Shown piece after piece: positions 22,162 through 33,540 of a stretch of 64,000 bases of DNA. Numbering within the stretch: the first letter of the stretch is position 1; each line of letters opens with the position of its first letter. The DNA comes from Thelephora terrestris (lineage: Eukaryota > Basidiomycota > Agaricomycetes > Thelephorales > Thelephoraceae): the NCBI GenBank assembly GCA_015956445.1, contig WIUZ02000018.1:620001-684000 (forward strand). The letters are read 5' to 3'. The notes under the pieces were generated by a model. It searched no databases and was not told the origin of the DNA. It was given only the letters and a program-made list of their open reading frames with translations. The position numbers and the translations under genes were made by a program.

Positions 22162-22863
22162 AGTCCTAAAAAAAATAGGGGCATATGGTCATGAAAGTTC
22201 GTACCTGGGACCACACCCAAGGGTCAGGTGAGCAACATCTCTTTGCCTTGGGAATTCAAGCGGACTTGGGATAGGAACTCTAGACATCCCTTGTTGTCGG
22301 TAGGCAGTGACAGCATCACGGACTAGTGGCAACCTCAATGTATGTCCAAACATGGGGAGGTAGGCCTAGACCCATGGGACATGAGGGATTACATGCTTCA
22401 CCAGTGTTTTGTGCTAACGGCTACTTCCACATTTGCTTGGCTAACCAAAAGGATTCTAGAGGCAATCCTTCTGAGTAGCATTGATTCCTTTCTTTGGTTA
22501 GGAAGACTGTGATGTGATGTTCCATGTGTGTGGTTCAGGGTCCAGGGTTTGTTGTTATCATGATGTCATAAATGAGTCATCAGGGTTGTAAAGTGGGTCG
22601 TCAAGGTCATGAGACCTATTGCTAGTGCGCATGCATTCTAGGCGTTTCGGAACAAAGTTCTTCCAAGGCCGAGGTGTCAGCTTGATGTAGTAAGCCAATG
22701 ATGATAGTACAGAGGTGGAAGTTGATGTGACCCGGACCAATGAGGTTTGTTGAGGGAGGTCATGTGAAGGATCACCACTCTTGGCTATAAGAAGGACATC
22801 TTCTTATTGCCATCCTTAAGCAGTTCTCCTCAATTTCTTACCCAACCAACTGCTACACCAACA
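22162..22863. other. Upstream region of an older coding unit, outer layer of the heap
   Basis: No gene. Just right of the LTR insertion the sequence (CATATG, AAAATAGGGGCATATG) resembles the 18,640 region of family 2, suggesting the outer layer is another element of the same general design. A CTATAAG box at 22,785 lies 80 bp before the ATG at 22,864. Confidence 0.4.
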
Positions 22864-23204
22864 ATGCCTTTGTCCTTCCAGTCTTCACAATTGACTTCGT
22901 TGTCGTCTAGTACTAGTCTGCCTGTCGTCTAACAGGGGTTCGGTGCTGGGTCTCCAGTGCCTCAAGTGGACCTTTCTATTATGGGAAAGATGCTTGGGAA
23001 TTGCTGCTTTGAGTCATTCCACAGATCCAAGATCTTGTTTTCTACAGGGTCTCGTCCTGCCTTCTTGTGGGGTGGTAGCAATGGTCATTCAGATGGAATC
23101 TATCTGTCTTTCTCCCAGGTGGGGAAGTTTGACGCTGATTGATTTGCAACGTGCTAACCTCTCTGACAGTTGACCAATCGGTTCCACAAGAAGGATGAAG
23201 TGGA
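22864..23204 (+). pseudogene. First piece of an older coiled-coil coding unit split by later insertions
   Basis: Coding-like sequence starts MPLSFQSSQLTSLSSSTS at 22,864 and runs with intron-like gaps to the CACTA insertion at 23,205. Further pieces of what seems the same unit lie at 29,065-29,615 and 30,123-30,457. The layout (CTATAAG box, Ser-rich start, coiled coil later) resembles the genes carried by family 2 and by the element at 33,541, so it is treated as a fossil of the same kind. Interrupted by at least four elements. Confidence 0.45.
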
Positions 23205-23801
23205 CACTGTGGGAAAGGAATGTACTGATTGTTCGCGATTTTGCCAGTACATTGGCGTGTCCTGATCAATCCTACCTGTACTTTGAGTATGTCGCAAAAA
23301 TCTGGCGTCAATTATAATCAATTATAATCGAAGAGAAGCGAAAAATGATTATAATTGGATTTTAATCGAATTATAATGTATTTTAATCCGTTTTAAACCG
23401 GTTTTTAATTTATTTTAATCGATATTTTATTCTCTTTAATTATAATCCACGTGGAATTTTTGGGACATAGTACCTTAGATAATGTAGATATATACTGATT
23501 TTGAGGCACTTCTATCAGTCGCTTTCGGTGCAATTTAAGTCCAAAAAAAAGGCAACTTCAGTACGACGAGGACTCACAGTCACGCGTGAAGTTGCTGACA
23601 TATCAATATGGTCGGAGACACTTTTGGGTACTTTGGAACAGCAACATACCCACTTACGAACCTTAACGCAGATCAGTATGTAGTTTATCATTGATATTGA
23701 ACACTTCGGCGTTGAATATACAACGGACGTTGAGTGACGAGCCAAAAATTGTCTATATTGGAAATAGGGTATGATTATGGGACACTATGAAATATGACTA
23801 G

Positions 23802-25580
23802 CTACTCGTTGTCCTCCAAGTCAGAGTCAGAGTCATCAGAAACATTTGCTGCCATGCTACCAGTGGAGATAGGCATGGTGTTGATGGCAGGCACGTTCGA
23901 CTGGGTGATCGCAGGATCTTCCCTGGCCTTTTGAGCCTTGCGTTTCTCCTGTGTGTGACTGTTCTGGAGGTAAATTTTTGCCATTTCGGCCATTGCCCAA
24001 TTGAATTCAAACTTTCTTCAAAACAGGATACTTCTCGGCAGCCTAGATAGGAATCAAGTTTGAGTGCTGTGTTGAATTCCATGGTGATAAGAGAACACAA
24101 ACAACAGTAAAAATCTTGTGGACCTCATCACCGGGTTGGTTCTTCCATGAAATACTCTTGTCGAGGCACAACATGTTCACAAGCAAATGAATGAACACCT
24201 GTAGATATGATGTGGGTAAGCGAATGGAGTGTGAAAATACAGAACTCACTTGAATCTGTTTGCAGACTTTCTTGTCAACGTGCATTTCGTTGGCAAGGTT
24301 GAAGTTACCATGGCCGCTGGTGCCACATTGACATGCCTCCATTCTCTGGAGTACTCGTCGGCAACATTCCCTGCGTCCCTTTCCCTCGGGATGCTTTGCG
24401 ACGTTTCGCGATGTTTCTATACTCTCTATACCTCCCTACCCCCCCCCCTATGCATCCCTATACTTCCCTACATACCTGTATATCTCCCTACTCCCTTCCC
24501 TATACTAACCTACTCGTCCCGATGCTTCGCAACCTTCCCGATGTTTTGGTATCCTCTCTATCTCTCGCTACCCCCCCCCGGCCTCCCTATATCCCTCACA
24601 ACACTACACCATTCACGACTCCTCCCTATATCTTCTCCCGACTTCCCTATACCTTCGCGATATCTCCCTACACCATTCCCCTCGATCTCTCGATCCCTAT
24701 GCTTGATCATTCCCTTTTTGGTTCATTTCTCAACCACATCTCTTTCCTTGGTCGTTCCCTTTGATCCCTCGCCCTCCCTATGTCATAGACTCGTCATTAG
24801 GTCTTTTGACATCATTTGGTTTGTTCCCTCTTGCTTCCTACATTCTCAGAGCCTCCTAGATTAGTATATAAGCCTCTGTATTCGATAGACTCAGCAGAGA
24901 CCAATCCAGGGGACTGATTCCCATGTTTTCCTCTCCCTATCGTTCTCGTTGTCATACCTGCGTCCCTGCGCTCTCGTCGTCATCTCTAGCGTCCTGTCGT
25001 CATCCCGAAGATCCCGACCTCCCGAAGTTCTCGTCATCGTCCCGAAGTTTTCCCTCGTCGTTCCTTTGTCTGTTTAATTGATTCCCTTCTGTTATCTTTA
25101 GTTATCTTTAGTTCCCTCTTGATATCCACGTCTCCCTACACGTCCCGATGTTCCCGATGTTCCCGATGTTCCCGACGTTTCACTACATTTTTCTACAGTT
25201 CCCTACGTGTCCTCACGGAGCTAGGAGGCATCGTACCAAGGACCACCTTCATCGACGTTGACAGGGCACCCCATCTTCTCCCCAGCGGACCTTAGCCCAC
25301 ATAGCCCCTGTTCAACGTGGCTTTGGAATGAGGGCCGTAGTGGCAGGTGGTAACGTGCCTTGGGTTTCTTGAGCGGCTGCAAGTGCAGCTCGCACTTCTC
25401 TCAGCATGGCCTTTCGCTGTTCTGTCAAATTGGGGGATTGAATTGAAAGTTAATCAACAGCATCACCGCAGCATTAGTGGCGGACACGTGCCATCACTCA
25501 CTGTTCTTTCTGTGTAGGTGGGTAATACAGGCTTCCTTGGCATTTGCAAGCTCAAGAAGCTGAGCCTTGGTCATGTTCAT
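23802..25580 (-). pseudogene. CACTA accessory gene, split by an LTR-like insertion
   Basis: The minus-strand coding starts MNMTKAQLLELANAKEACIT (25,580), has a short intron, then EQRKAMLREVRAALAAAQE and ALIPKPR. After the inserted element it resumes with GTSGHGNFNLANEMHVDKK (24,315), then an exon with KSISWKNQPGDEVHKIF, and ends FNWAMAEMAKIYLQN followed by an acidic DDSDSDLEDNE tail (23,802). The IP-(K/R)-PR ... GT-G--FNLQ-EM pattern followed by a W-E-F-W--E-I--YL block is a widespread basidiomycete protein type often seen near these transposases; its function is unknown to me. The insertion of about 0.92 kb destroys continuity. A helper or regulatory role in transposition is inference. Confidence 0.65.
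24334..25257 (+). mobile_element. LTR-like repeat, family 3, inserted in the CACTA accessory gene
   Basis: About 920 bp starting TGCCTCC, with TTGACA on each side (24,328-24,333; 25,258-25,263) as a possible target duplication. Contains a pyrimidine-rich region with many CCCTA-like words (24,420-24,690), a block shared with 16,290-16,440 on the other strand, a TATATAAGCC box at 24,867, and four tandem GATGTTCCC units near 25,150. The right end is not a clean CA, so limits and class are provisional. Confidence 0.6.
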
Positions 25581-25754
25581 TAACGGGGTTTGCTTCCAGA
25601 GGTGAGAATTTCCGGTTGTCTGCACCATTGGGAGTTGGTCAACGGAAGAAGAGAACAGAGAAGGAACGGCAAATTTATGGCAAGGGTACTAGCCGAGACA
25701 CTAAGCCGGCCCACAGCAGAATTTGATATTTCACCTTCTCTCTGTCGCCCAACC

Positions 25755-28700
25755 ATGGCCTGTGCACCCGCTCCTAGCAAGGTCACAAAACGACGATGCA
25801 TTTGCGGCTGCCGAACAACCAATGTCAGGACCATGAACAAACATATGAAACAACACTCACAAAAGCTCAACATTAAAATGACAAAACTCACGAGTCTGAC
25901 GGCCGTCTTCCATTTGAAAACACGGGTATCTTCAGGCAGCACTCAACTTCCTGCAATGGACGTAGATGAGGAAACTCCTCCCGCGGATAATCAGGGCGAT
26001 GACTCGAGCACCGTTTTTGATGGACCCTCCCTGCAATGCAACAGCAATGAACCCGAGGACAGTGATTGTGACAGCAATGGTGTGGGTGAGGGGATGTCAG
26101 TTGATTCAGATCCTGGGGACGAGTTTGAAGATGATGAAAGTGTCAACAACCAAGGCGATGAGGACGGAAGGAGACAAGGGGTGCTGAATTTTGAATTGAG
26201 CGCAGCAGAAGCAGGTGGCGTCCCCCACCAACACAAAATTCCAACGCAAATCTAACAGGATTGTTCGTCTTGTAGGAAGGACTTCCCTAAACGCTGCGGA
26301 GCTCAAGAACATCCGGGCATTCAATTATTTCATGATCCAAGGCACAACAAGAGAGGCTTACAAGGCACTTCGCTCCGCCTTCCCGGAGCTTGAGGACATC
26401 AGCTCAATCTACCTCACCCAGAAGACCATGGCCAAGCTCTCAGGGCTGAGCCCAAAATATGTTGACTGTTGTGTCAACTCATGTTGCTGTTATACTGGAA
26501 AGTACGAGACGTTAGATCGTTGCCCATTCCCTGATTGCAACAAACCTCGACTCGACGAAAGCGGACGGCCAAGGAAGGTATTCCAGTACCTGCCAATCAT
26601 ACCTCGCCTCATGGCACTCTTCCGTGATAAGGCTACAGCTGAAAAAATGAGCTACTGGCACACCTACTGCGAAGGAAGGGACACGGAGAAGGTTACTGAT
26701 GTTTTTGACGGCGCGATGTATCGCGAACTCTGCGAACGAGAAGTTACTGTGAACAGCAAGAAACTTCCCCATCGGTACTTCTCGGATCCCAGGGATATTG
26801 CACTCGGGCTATCTCTCAACAGGTTCGCTCCATTCAAACACCGAAGTAATTCGGCTTGGCCAGTCATCCTATTCAACTATAATCTCCCCCCTGACCTCCA
26901 GACTCACCTCGACCATATCCTTTGCTATGGAGTCATCCCTGGTCCTAAATCTGTAAAGGATGTCAACTCCTTCCTCATTCCCCTCTACGACGAACTGGCG
27001 CAACTATCAGAAGGTGTAGAAGGGGCCCTCAATTTGATGGCACAGGAGTGGTTTGTGTTGCATGCCTACCTCATCTTGTTATTCGGCGACATCCTGGCAG
27101 TATCAAAGTTGTTGATGATGAAGGGTCATAATGGCTTTTCCCCTTGCCATTATTGCAAGATAAAGGGGACGCGAAACCCTGGGGAAAAGGTGAACTACGT
27201 CCCTCTTCACCGTGAAGAAGGAGCGTATGACCCGCACTTGTTACGCTACCGGCATCATCGCCGATTCATCAGACAGGCAAAAAAGGTTCTCATGGCTGAG
27301 ACAGTCATTGAATCAGATTGATTGTCACAAAAATATGGGATTAAAGGCTTACCCGGCCTTTTCCTCCTCGGCTCGGTTGGATTCCCCGCCTCCTTCCCCT
27401 TTGACTTCATGCACCTGATTTTTGAGAACCTTGTTCCAAACCTCATTCGCCATTACACCGGAGACTTCAAGGGCCTCAATACTGGGGTTGAATCCTACAA
27501 ACTCCCAAAGAGTGTGTGGGAAGCGATTGGAAGTGCTGCGGCTCAGTCCGGGGACACGATTCCATCAGACTTTGGCACTCATATGCCTAACATTCTCACA
27601 GAACGATCAAACATGACCGCTGAAACGTGGTCGTTTTGGATCGTGTATCTTGGCCCAATTCTCTTGCGAGATCACTTCTTGAAGCCCATTTACTATGAAC
27701 ACTTTTTGAAGCTCTCACACCTGGTCCGCCTCTGTATGTCATATGAGATGAAGCGGTCCGACATCACGCTGATTTGAACTGGGTTTATTGAATGGGTCCA
27801 AACATATGAACAGTAGGTGTTGTTTCATCCATTTCTCTATACTTCCTGACTTAAAATGCGGCCACAGGATATTCTATCAGTACAATCCATCATGGCTGTC
27901 AACATGCCCCTTTTCAATTCATGCACTTCTCCACATCGCTGACGGAATTGAATCCGCTGGGCCTGTTTGGTGTTATTGGGCGTTCGCAATGGAACACTTC
28001 TGCGGCGCGGTTGGACAGCACGTCAAGAACCGGCGAAACCCATACGCAAGCCTTGATAGAAGGGTGCGGGACATTGCCCAACTTCAGATGGTTAAGCTAA
28101 AGTATGGGTTAACAGCCGAGCTCTCACTTAAACACTCGGTTGTTGACATCAGGGGTGGGGGACTGACATTTGAGGATGGACCCTGTAAGTTTACTATTTA
28201 AAACCCATGGAGTAGAACTTACTAAGGGCAATGTCCAAAATTCTGATTATGTCCTATTGCCCCCCAAGAGGAAGCTCGAGATCGACAGCTGGCTGCACAA
28301 GAAACTTGCCGCCGCATTAGTTACCAGATACAGCCCCGACGACCCGCAGATGAAGATTTCAATGACGACTGCATCAAAGTACGTCCCTGCAAGTGTTCAG
28401 CAGTGGGGCCAAGCACAGATCAGCAGTGGTGGCGATTATTTCAAGTGCCGAGCATTGTTGAAAGGCCAGAGGCATGCTCGTGATTGCACATATATCAAGG
28501 TGAGCACGTCTCGACCCTTTTTTCTTTTTCACATATCCCTAATTGGTTACAATACCTCAAGTATGAAGCCGAGGTTGATTTTTTCGAACGCCAAGTCAAC
28601 AGGGTGCTGGTGATGGTGAAGAAAGTTTTCTTCACTGAACTCCACCGCATCATTTGTGTCAACATACCCGCGAACCGAGAGCTTCACTTGGGCGAACATG

Positions 28701-28885
28701 AGCAATTGTACCTGGCTTTGGTGAAGACTTGCAAGGCTGAACAGGATGAATATGGGTTCTGGAGATATTTGAGTCTCGGTGGTTTTGAGTTTATTGATTT
28801 TTCAACAATCAGATGCACAGTCGGGCGCATTTATGACCGGAACGCATGGTATATTGTTGATAGAAGTAGTGAGATGCTACGCTAG
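25755..28885 (+). pseudogene. tnp2-type (CACTA) transposase gene with in-frame stops
   Basis: Start chosen at MACAPAPSKVTKRRCICGCR, the usual Cys-rich N-terminus of this family. An acidic linker follows, then an intron (about 26,217-26,274). The body has CPFPDCNKPR, the core KGHNGFSPCHYCKIKG (27,120-27,170) and YVPL. Then FPFDFMHLIFENLVPNLI (27,394-27,447), WSFWIVYLGPILLR, and, after a second intron near 27,812-27,865, CPFSIHALLHIADGI and WAFAMEHFCG. The C-terminal part runs to 28,885. These blocks match the Transposase_21/DUF4218 type found in basidiomycete CACTA elements; cut-and-paste transposition through a DDE nuclease is known for the superfamily. Frame-preserving stops at 27,319 (TGA) and 27,775 (TGA) break the protein. 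Without them it would be near 900 aa. Confidence 0.85.
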
Positions 28886-29064
28886 CGACAGTTGTTTGCA
28901 ATACATTCCGTTCAGTACCTACAGCGAGTACCTGCAGTATTAATATATATGTACTGATTCTCCAGTGAAAGCGAGTACTAGTCGATCAATAACAAAAATT
29001 CGAGTTCATACACAATGGTACTGATATGCACTGGCGATCATGCGTGCGAGTTCCCACAGTGGGA

Positions 29065-29615
29065 CCCCTCCAAAAGCTTCTACATTCAATGGATGGTGGG
29101 TTTGAACATTGATGACATCTTGAACAGCCAGGCCTTGGCCATCGATAAGCATTTGGATGAGGAGGTGCAACCTTTGATGAAGACGTTCAACAAACAGAAC
29201 TTGTTTTGTCTCTTGAAGCTTGGGGCCCAAGATCCAGTGACCTACGACAAGAACATGGATGCTTCAACTCAATTGAATTGATTTGCAGTGGTGTGTGTGG
29301 AGCGCTTGTGGGAAGAGTTGCAAGTGGAACGAACCAGGGTACGTGTTGTCATGTGTTGCTCCGATTGAGGAGCTAACATGACAATGTGTTTTTAGGCTGA
29401 TTGTTTGGAGCAACAGCACAATGAGTTGAGCAAGCAGCTCTATGAGTACGTTGGCCGCAAGGAAGTACAGTTCGCCGCATTGAAAGAGGCCCACGAGAAG
29501 TCCATCAAGGGCATGAAGTCGTTTGACAACATTGTGGACGGATGCTTGGAAGGGTTGGAGTGTCAGCTCAACCATCATCACAAGGACATTAAAAACTTGT
29601 TGGTTGACAATGATG
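29065..29615 (+). pseudogene. Second piece of the older coiled-coil coding unit
   Basis: Right after the CACTA insertion, coding-like sequence resumes (SKSFYIQWMVGLNIDDIL) and continues after an intron-like gap with EELQVER and a heptad-rich stretch (CLEQQHNELSKQLYEYV; 29,400-29,460). CpG is scarce. It is cut at 29,616 by a MITE. Confidence 0.5.
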
Positions 29616-29618
29616 ATT

Positions 29619-30119
29619 CACTGGGGGCAAGGGGACCTGGAAACAAGTGATTACATGCTGAAAACATTGTGAGACCAGGTGCACTTTTCTCACAATGTTA
29701 CCACCAATTACAGATAGGAAACATTTCAAATGTTCTCTTGACATGTGACCAATTTTTTTCCACTGGTAACAATCAAAATGGTCCCAAAGAATGTTACTGC
29801 AATTTTTCTCACACGTGGGCAAAATGATACTGCGTTGTTATGGACATGTTCTTTTATTATTTGAGAAACAATTGAAATGTTCTCTGGTATTTGGGATACA
29901 TTTAAGATGTTCCCACTGGGCGCATCATAAAACATTTTGGAGAACATTTTCTGGGAACATTCTGAATGTTGTCAGCTTAAACATTTGGACTCCAGGTCAA
30001 GGGAACATTTGAGATGTTTCTCATCTGTAGTCGGTGGAAAAATAGTGAGAAAAGTGCACCTGGTCTCACAATGTTTTCAGCATGTAAGCACTTGTTTCCA
30101 GGTCCCCTTGCCCCCAGTG
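29619..30119. mobile_element. CACTG-ended MITE (501 bp)
   Basis: Terminal inverted repeats of about 75 bp with one mismatch, starting CACTGGGGGCAAGGGGACCT. ATT flanks both sides (29,616-29,618; 30,120-30,122), a 3-bp target duplication. No coding capacity. The middle has repeated GAACATTT/AAATGTTC words. The ends fit the CACTA superfamily and resemble those of the next MITE. Confidence 0.9.
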
Positions 30120-30122
30120 ATT

Positions 30123-30457
30123 GGAACAATAAGGTGAACATGTTGCGCATCCTGCATGATACATTGGGCAAAAAGGTGGCTGGGATGAAGGAGTGCCGAT
30201 AGGAGTGCCAGACCGACCAGTCCTCTGGAGTATGCCTCTGATGGTTTGTCCACCTACTTCATTCCATTGGTTGAGAACGCGTCACCAATCCCAGTTCCAG
30301 AACCAATGCCTGCCGCTGACAACTCTCTCCCCGTATTGTCCTTGGAGAAATTTGAAAAGGAGAACATCAAGCAAGTGTCCAAGCTTGTGCCTATTGAGAG
30401 ACTTCCGGAGGATGCAAGCGGGGAATGCTTCGACTATTGTTGCAAAAAGGCCGCAGC
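30123..30457 (+). pseudogene. Third piece of the older coiled-coil coding unit
   Basis: Coding-like blocks NMLRILHDTLGKKVAGMKE, then TYFIPLVENASPIPVPEP and KENIKQVSKLVPIERLPED, cut by the MITE at 30,461. A short remainder lies between 33,469 and 33,540. Confidence 0.45.
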
Positions 30458-30527
30458 AGACACTGGGGGAAAGGGGGTACTTACCCAGTGGGTACATTGT
30501 GAGTTCATTGTGGGTTTTGAAACAATT

Positions 30528-32876
30528 TGTGATGATTTCGCCGTCTACCCCATTTTTATTTCCTTTATTCTTTGTCTCATCACCACTAAGTCAGTTGGTG
30601 CCCTGCCCTAAACACGGCGGTAAACTGTTTATTATGCAATATGCCCTATGTTTAATGATTCAAAGTCCAATACGTAGAACATGTTGCTAGTTAAAATACC
30701 CCAGAAGACCCAGGGTATAATACGTGAACATGTACCGGCGGATCCTCTCACGAAGATCCCCCCTACTTGGCCCTCCATTGCCTCCTGAAGACTAGCAAAG
30801 ATTCAGGCTACTGACAACAAGGGATGTATTAATAAGTGTCGTGTGTTGACTGCTCACAGAAGTCAACTGGCTTATTGATCTGACCCTTGGATTGGATTTA
30901 TGAAAACTGTTATGCTTAACAACTCATGGATCACGCACAAAAGACAAGAAAGAAGATCGATTCCGGGAGCCATCATACAAGAGGATTATCTAATCAACAT
31001 CCCTACGAATCCTCTGAACGATCTCCAAGGTGTTCCTCACCAACTCCTCGTTCACCCAATTCTGCTCCCTGATCTCGTTCGGGTCCATGTCTGACAGGTC
31101 CTCGTAATCTGGAAGCTCCGTATCAGAGTTCGGTTCTGAATTTGGAACAAACTCAGCGTGCGGATCAAACTTCAAAACCGATCCAAGATATCAAGATTCA
31201 GGAGGTGGAGTATCCCTACGGACAACTCTGACATTCCTGTAAAACTCCTCACAAATCTCAATGACCTCGTCATTGATCGGAATCAATCAACCTTCAACCA
31301 GGATCATGAACCGAGCAGGCGGAGACTCGGCCCGCTTCAGAATCATCGGCTCCTCTTCCTCAACTCAAACCTCCTCTCCCTGGCACCTCCTCTGGAGATC
31401 ACGGACTTCTCCAGTCAACTCCGAGACACAATGGGTAAGTCGAACCTAAAAGGGAAGGAGTTAGAACATTCACAAAAGGTTCTAGCTCCACCCAATACCC
31501 TGTCGTCCTCCAATCTTCCAGTCTGATCAATCAGACTCTGGACCAAGTCCTTCAAAGTGATCACCTCCCCTGAAAAGAAAACTTGGGTTAGAGATTAAAC
31601 CATCTCCCGACCCAAGCTTTCTTACCTTCAACCAATCAATGGCCATCCCCTGCTGTTCCTGTTCATCCTCGGTCTTCAACGTCCACTCTTGAAATCCGAG
31701 ACAATCCTTCTTGAGTTTCTCAATCTCTTTGTGGCAACCATCAACTCGCTCATTGACACGAGCAATCTCATCCATCAACATGACACCAACATTGCTCATA
31801 TGAACAACGCTGGTGTCCAAGACTGAGTTGAAGGTTCTGTTCACCCCGGTGACAAAATCAATGCCACAACCCAAGAGTTCGGACGCATAAGGAGTAGTCT
31901 CTATACACGCCAACTTGCACCAAGACACTCTCCAAGAAGCCTGGATAAAATCCCTGAATCCTAAAAGGAGTTAGTTCACTTTCCTAAATTGGAATGCACA
32001 ACCAGATCCCCCACCTATGTCAGTAAACCGTTCAGTAGGGTCAGCGGTGGCGGAACGGTCCAGAACATTCCCTAAAGTAGGATAAGGACGGGAACGATCA
32101 CCACAAGTGTGGGTGAAATGGTCAATGTTGAAGTTATTCTCCTGAACAGGAGAAGGGTTGGAAGAACAACGAGAGGGAATACAAGTTCGAGTACAAGGCA
32201 TGTTGGCTGTGTGTAACAAACGATGGTTTGTTGGAAGACCCAGTCATCCAACCCCCTTTGGTTATATACCAAATGCCACAACCCTTCCACGACTCAGGAG
32301 CTGAGTCATCTTTTCTATTGTTTGCTGTGCATGACCCACATGACATCATATGCCCCTATCCTTAGTCATATGCTCCCCTTTTGCTATTGGCTGTTACTCA
32401 GCTAACCCACATTCATTTCCGTTGTCTTTGTCATGCTCTCAATCGCTATTTGCTGTTATTGTTTTGCATGAGTCATCATGACTCATTTGTATTACTAAGA
32501 GTCTTAGTCACCCTGCGCACAGACCAGGCTGTGCTGCACACGGACCTTGTATGACTCTGGTTGTATATTAGTGTAGTCACTAGTCACAAGTCACGTCACA
32601 AATCTAGGTAGTATATATACCCAAGGTAGTTTAGCTTGTACTTCCCTAGATTTGTTATCATCAGACTCTCTGTGACCTCTACTGCTATGTGCTAAGAGCA
32701 AGAGTATCTGGAGACCCTTGTCTCCTTCCTTCTCCTTCTCTCCAATCTAGTCTGTGAAGAGACTTCCAATATCCCTGGGTTTGCATCAAGGGTATAACTG
32801 TGTGTTTAACCCTTCATTGTGATAGGTTTGAATACCAAGAGTGGTATCAAACTGTGGAGGTCGCATCGGCCTGACA
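30528..32876 (+). mobile_element. LTR-like element, family 2, copy B
   Basis: Ends TGTGATGATTTCGCC and TCGGCCTGACA, flanked by CAATT on both sides (30,523-30,527; 32,877-32,881). Collinear with copy A (16,774-19,195), including the TATATATAC box (32,611-32,620) and the antisense gene (32,201 to 30,990). It has lost more CpG sites than copy A and shows small length differences, so it looks older or more heavily methylated; ends look whole. Confidence 0.82.
30990..32201 (-). CDS. Coiled-coil/acidic protein gene carried antisense in family 2, copy B
   Basis: Same gene as at 17,239-18,503: basic start MPCTRTCIPSRCSSNPSPVQ, coiled-coil segment near 31,928-31,620, and acidic end (TELPDYEDLSDMDPNEI). 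A TATA-like box for this strand is at 32,261-32,268. Coding segments are diverged from copy A and partly degraded. Function unknown. Confidence 0.5.
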
Positions 32877-33540
32877 CAATTCACCCAGTTGTTACCCACC
32901 AGGTACTTTCTGAGTACTTTTTGAAAGATACCCATCAATTTGCCTGGATTTTACCCACTGGGTACATGGTGGGTACTTTTACAAAGTGTCCATCACAAAC
33001 CTGAGCCACTCATTGAGAGTTCTTTCATAAAGTACCCACTGATCTGATGACAATGTACTCAACCAGACACTCAGTAGGTTCTTTGGGAGTTTGTGATGAA
33101 ACTGAGCCATAGTGATTTCTTTGTGAGTTCTTTGAAAAAAGCCCACTGGGTAAATTGTGATCAGATTGGTGGGTACTTTATGAAAGAACTCTCAATGAGT
33201 GGCTCAGGTTTGTGATGGGCACATTGGAAAGTAAATTGTGAAAGAACCCAGGGATTTTGCTCAAAAAATACCCACTGGGTTCCTGAGTGGGTACTTTTAC
33301 AAAGTACCCACCATGTACCCAGTGGGTCAAATGCAGGCGAATTGATGAGCATCTTTCAAAGAGTACCCAAAAAGTACCTGGTGGGTAAAGACTGGGTGAA
33401 TTGTTTCAAAACTCACAATGCACTCACCATGTACCCACTGGGTAAGTATTCCCTTGCTCCCAGTGAGACTCGTGTTCCCAAGGCTTAAGCAGTTCCACGA
33501 GCTCCTCAGGATCAAACTGGGACACTAGGGTTGATGTTCC

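Larger units (their letters stand above)
23205..29061 (+). mobile_element. CACTA/EnSpm-like (tnp2) DNA transposon
   Basis: Ends are CACTGTGGGAA and, on the opposite strand at the right end, CACTGTGGGAA again: an 11-bp terminal inverted repeat. GGA flanks both sides (23,202-23,204; 29,062-29,064), the 3-bp target duplication usual for CACTA elements. Inside: a tnp2-type transposase gene (+), an accessory gene (-), and an LTR-like insertion (24,334-25,257) in the latter. Just inside the left end is an AT-rich block (23,300-23,450) of repeated ATTATAATC/TTTTAAT words, likely subterminal repeats. The two genes are convergent or tail-facing relative to the ends. The transposase has in-frame stops, so it is probably inactive. 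Confidence 0.88.
30461..33465. mobile_element. CACTG-ended MITE (about 650 bp without its insertion)
   Basis: Inverted ends CACTGGGGGAAAGGGGGTAC and CACTGGGAGCAAGGG, flanked by AGA on both sides (30,458-30,460; 33,466-33,468). A family 2 element (30,528-32,876) is inserted near its left end. The rest is filled with direct and inverted copies of a TACCCACTGGGTA-like word (at least eight between 32,930 and 33,450), so single strands could fold heavily. No coding capacity. Confidence 0.85.

Noticed and set aside
24420-24690. CCCTA-rich tract as an interstitial telomere
   Set aside because: Units are irregular (CCCTATA, CCCTACA, CCCTACT) and within a repeat family, not a true TTAGGG/CCCTAA array.
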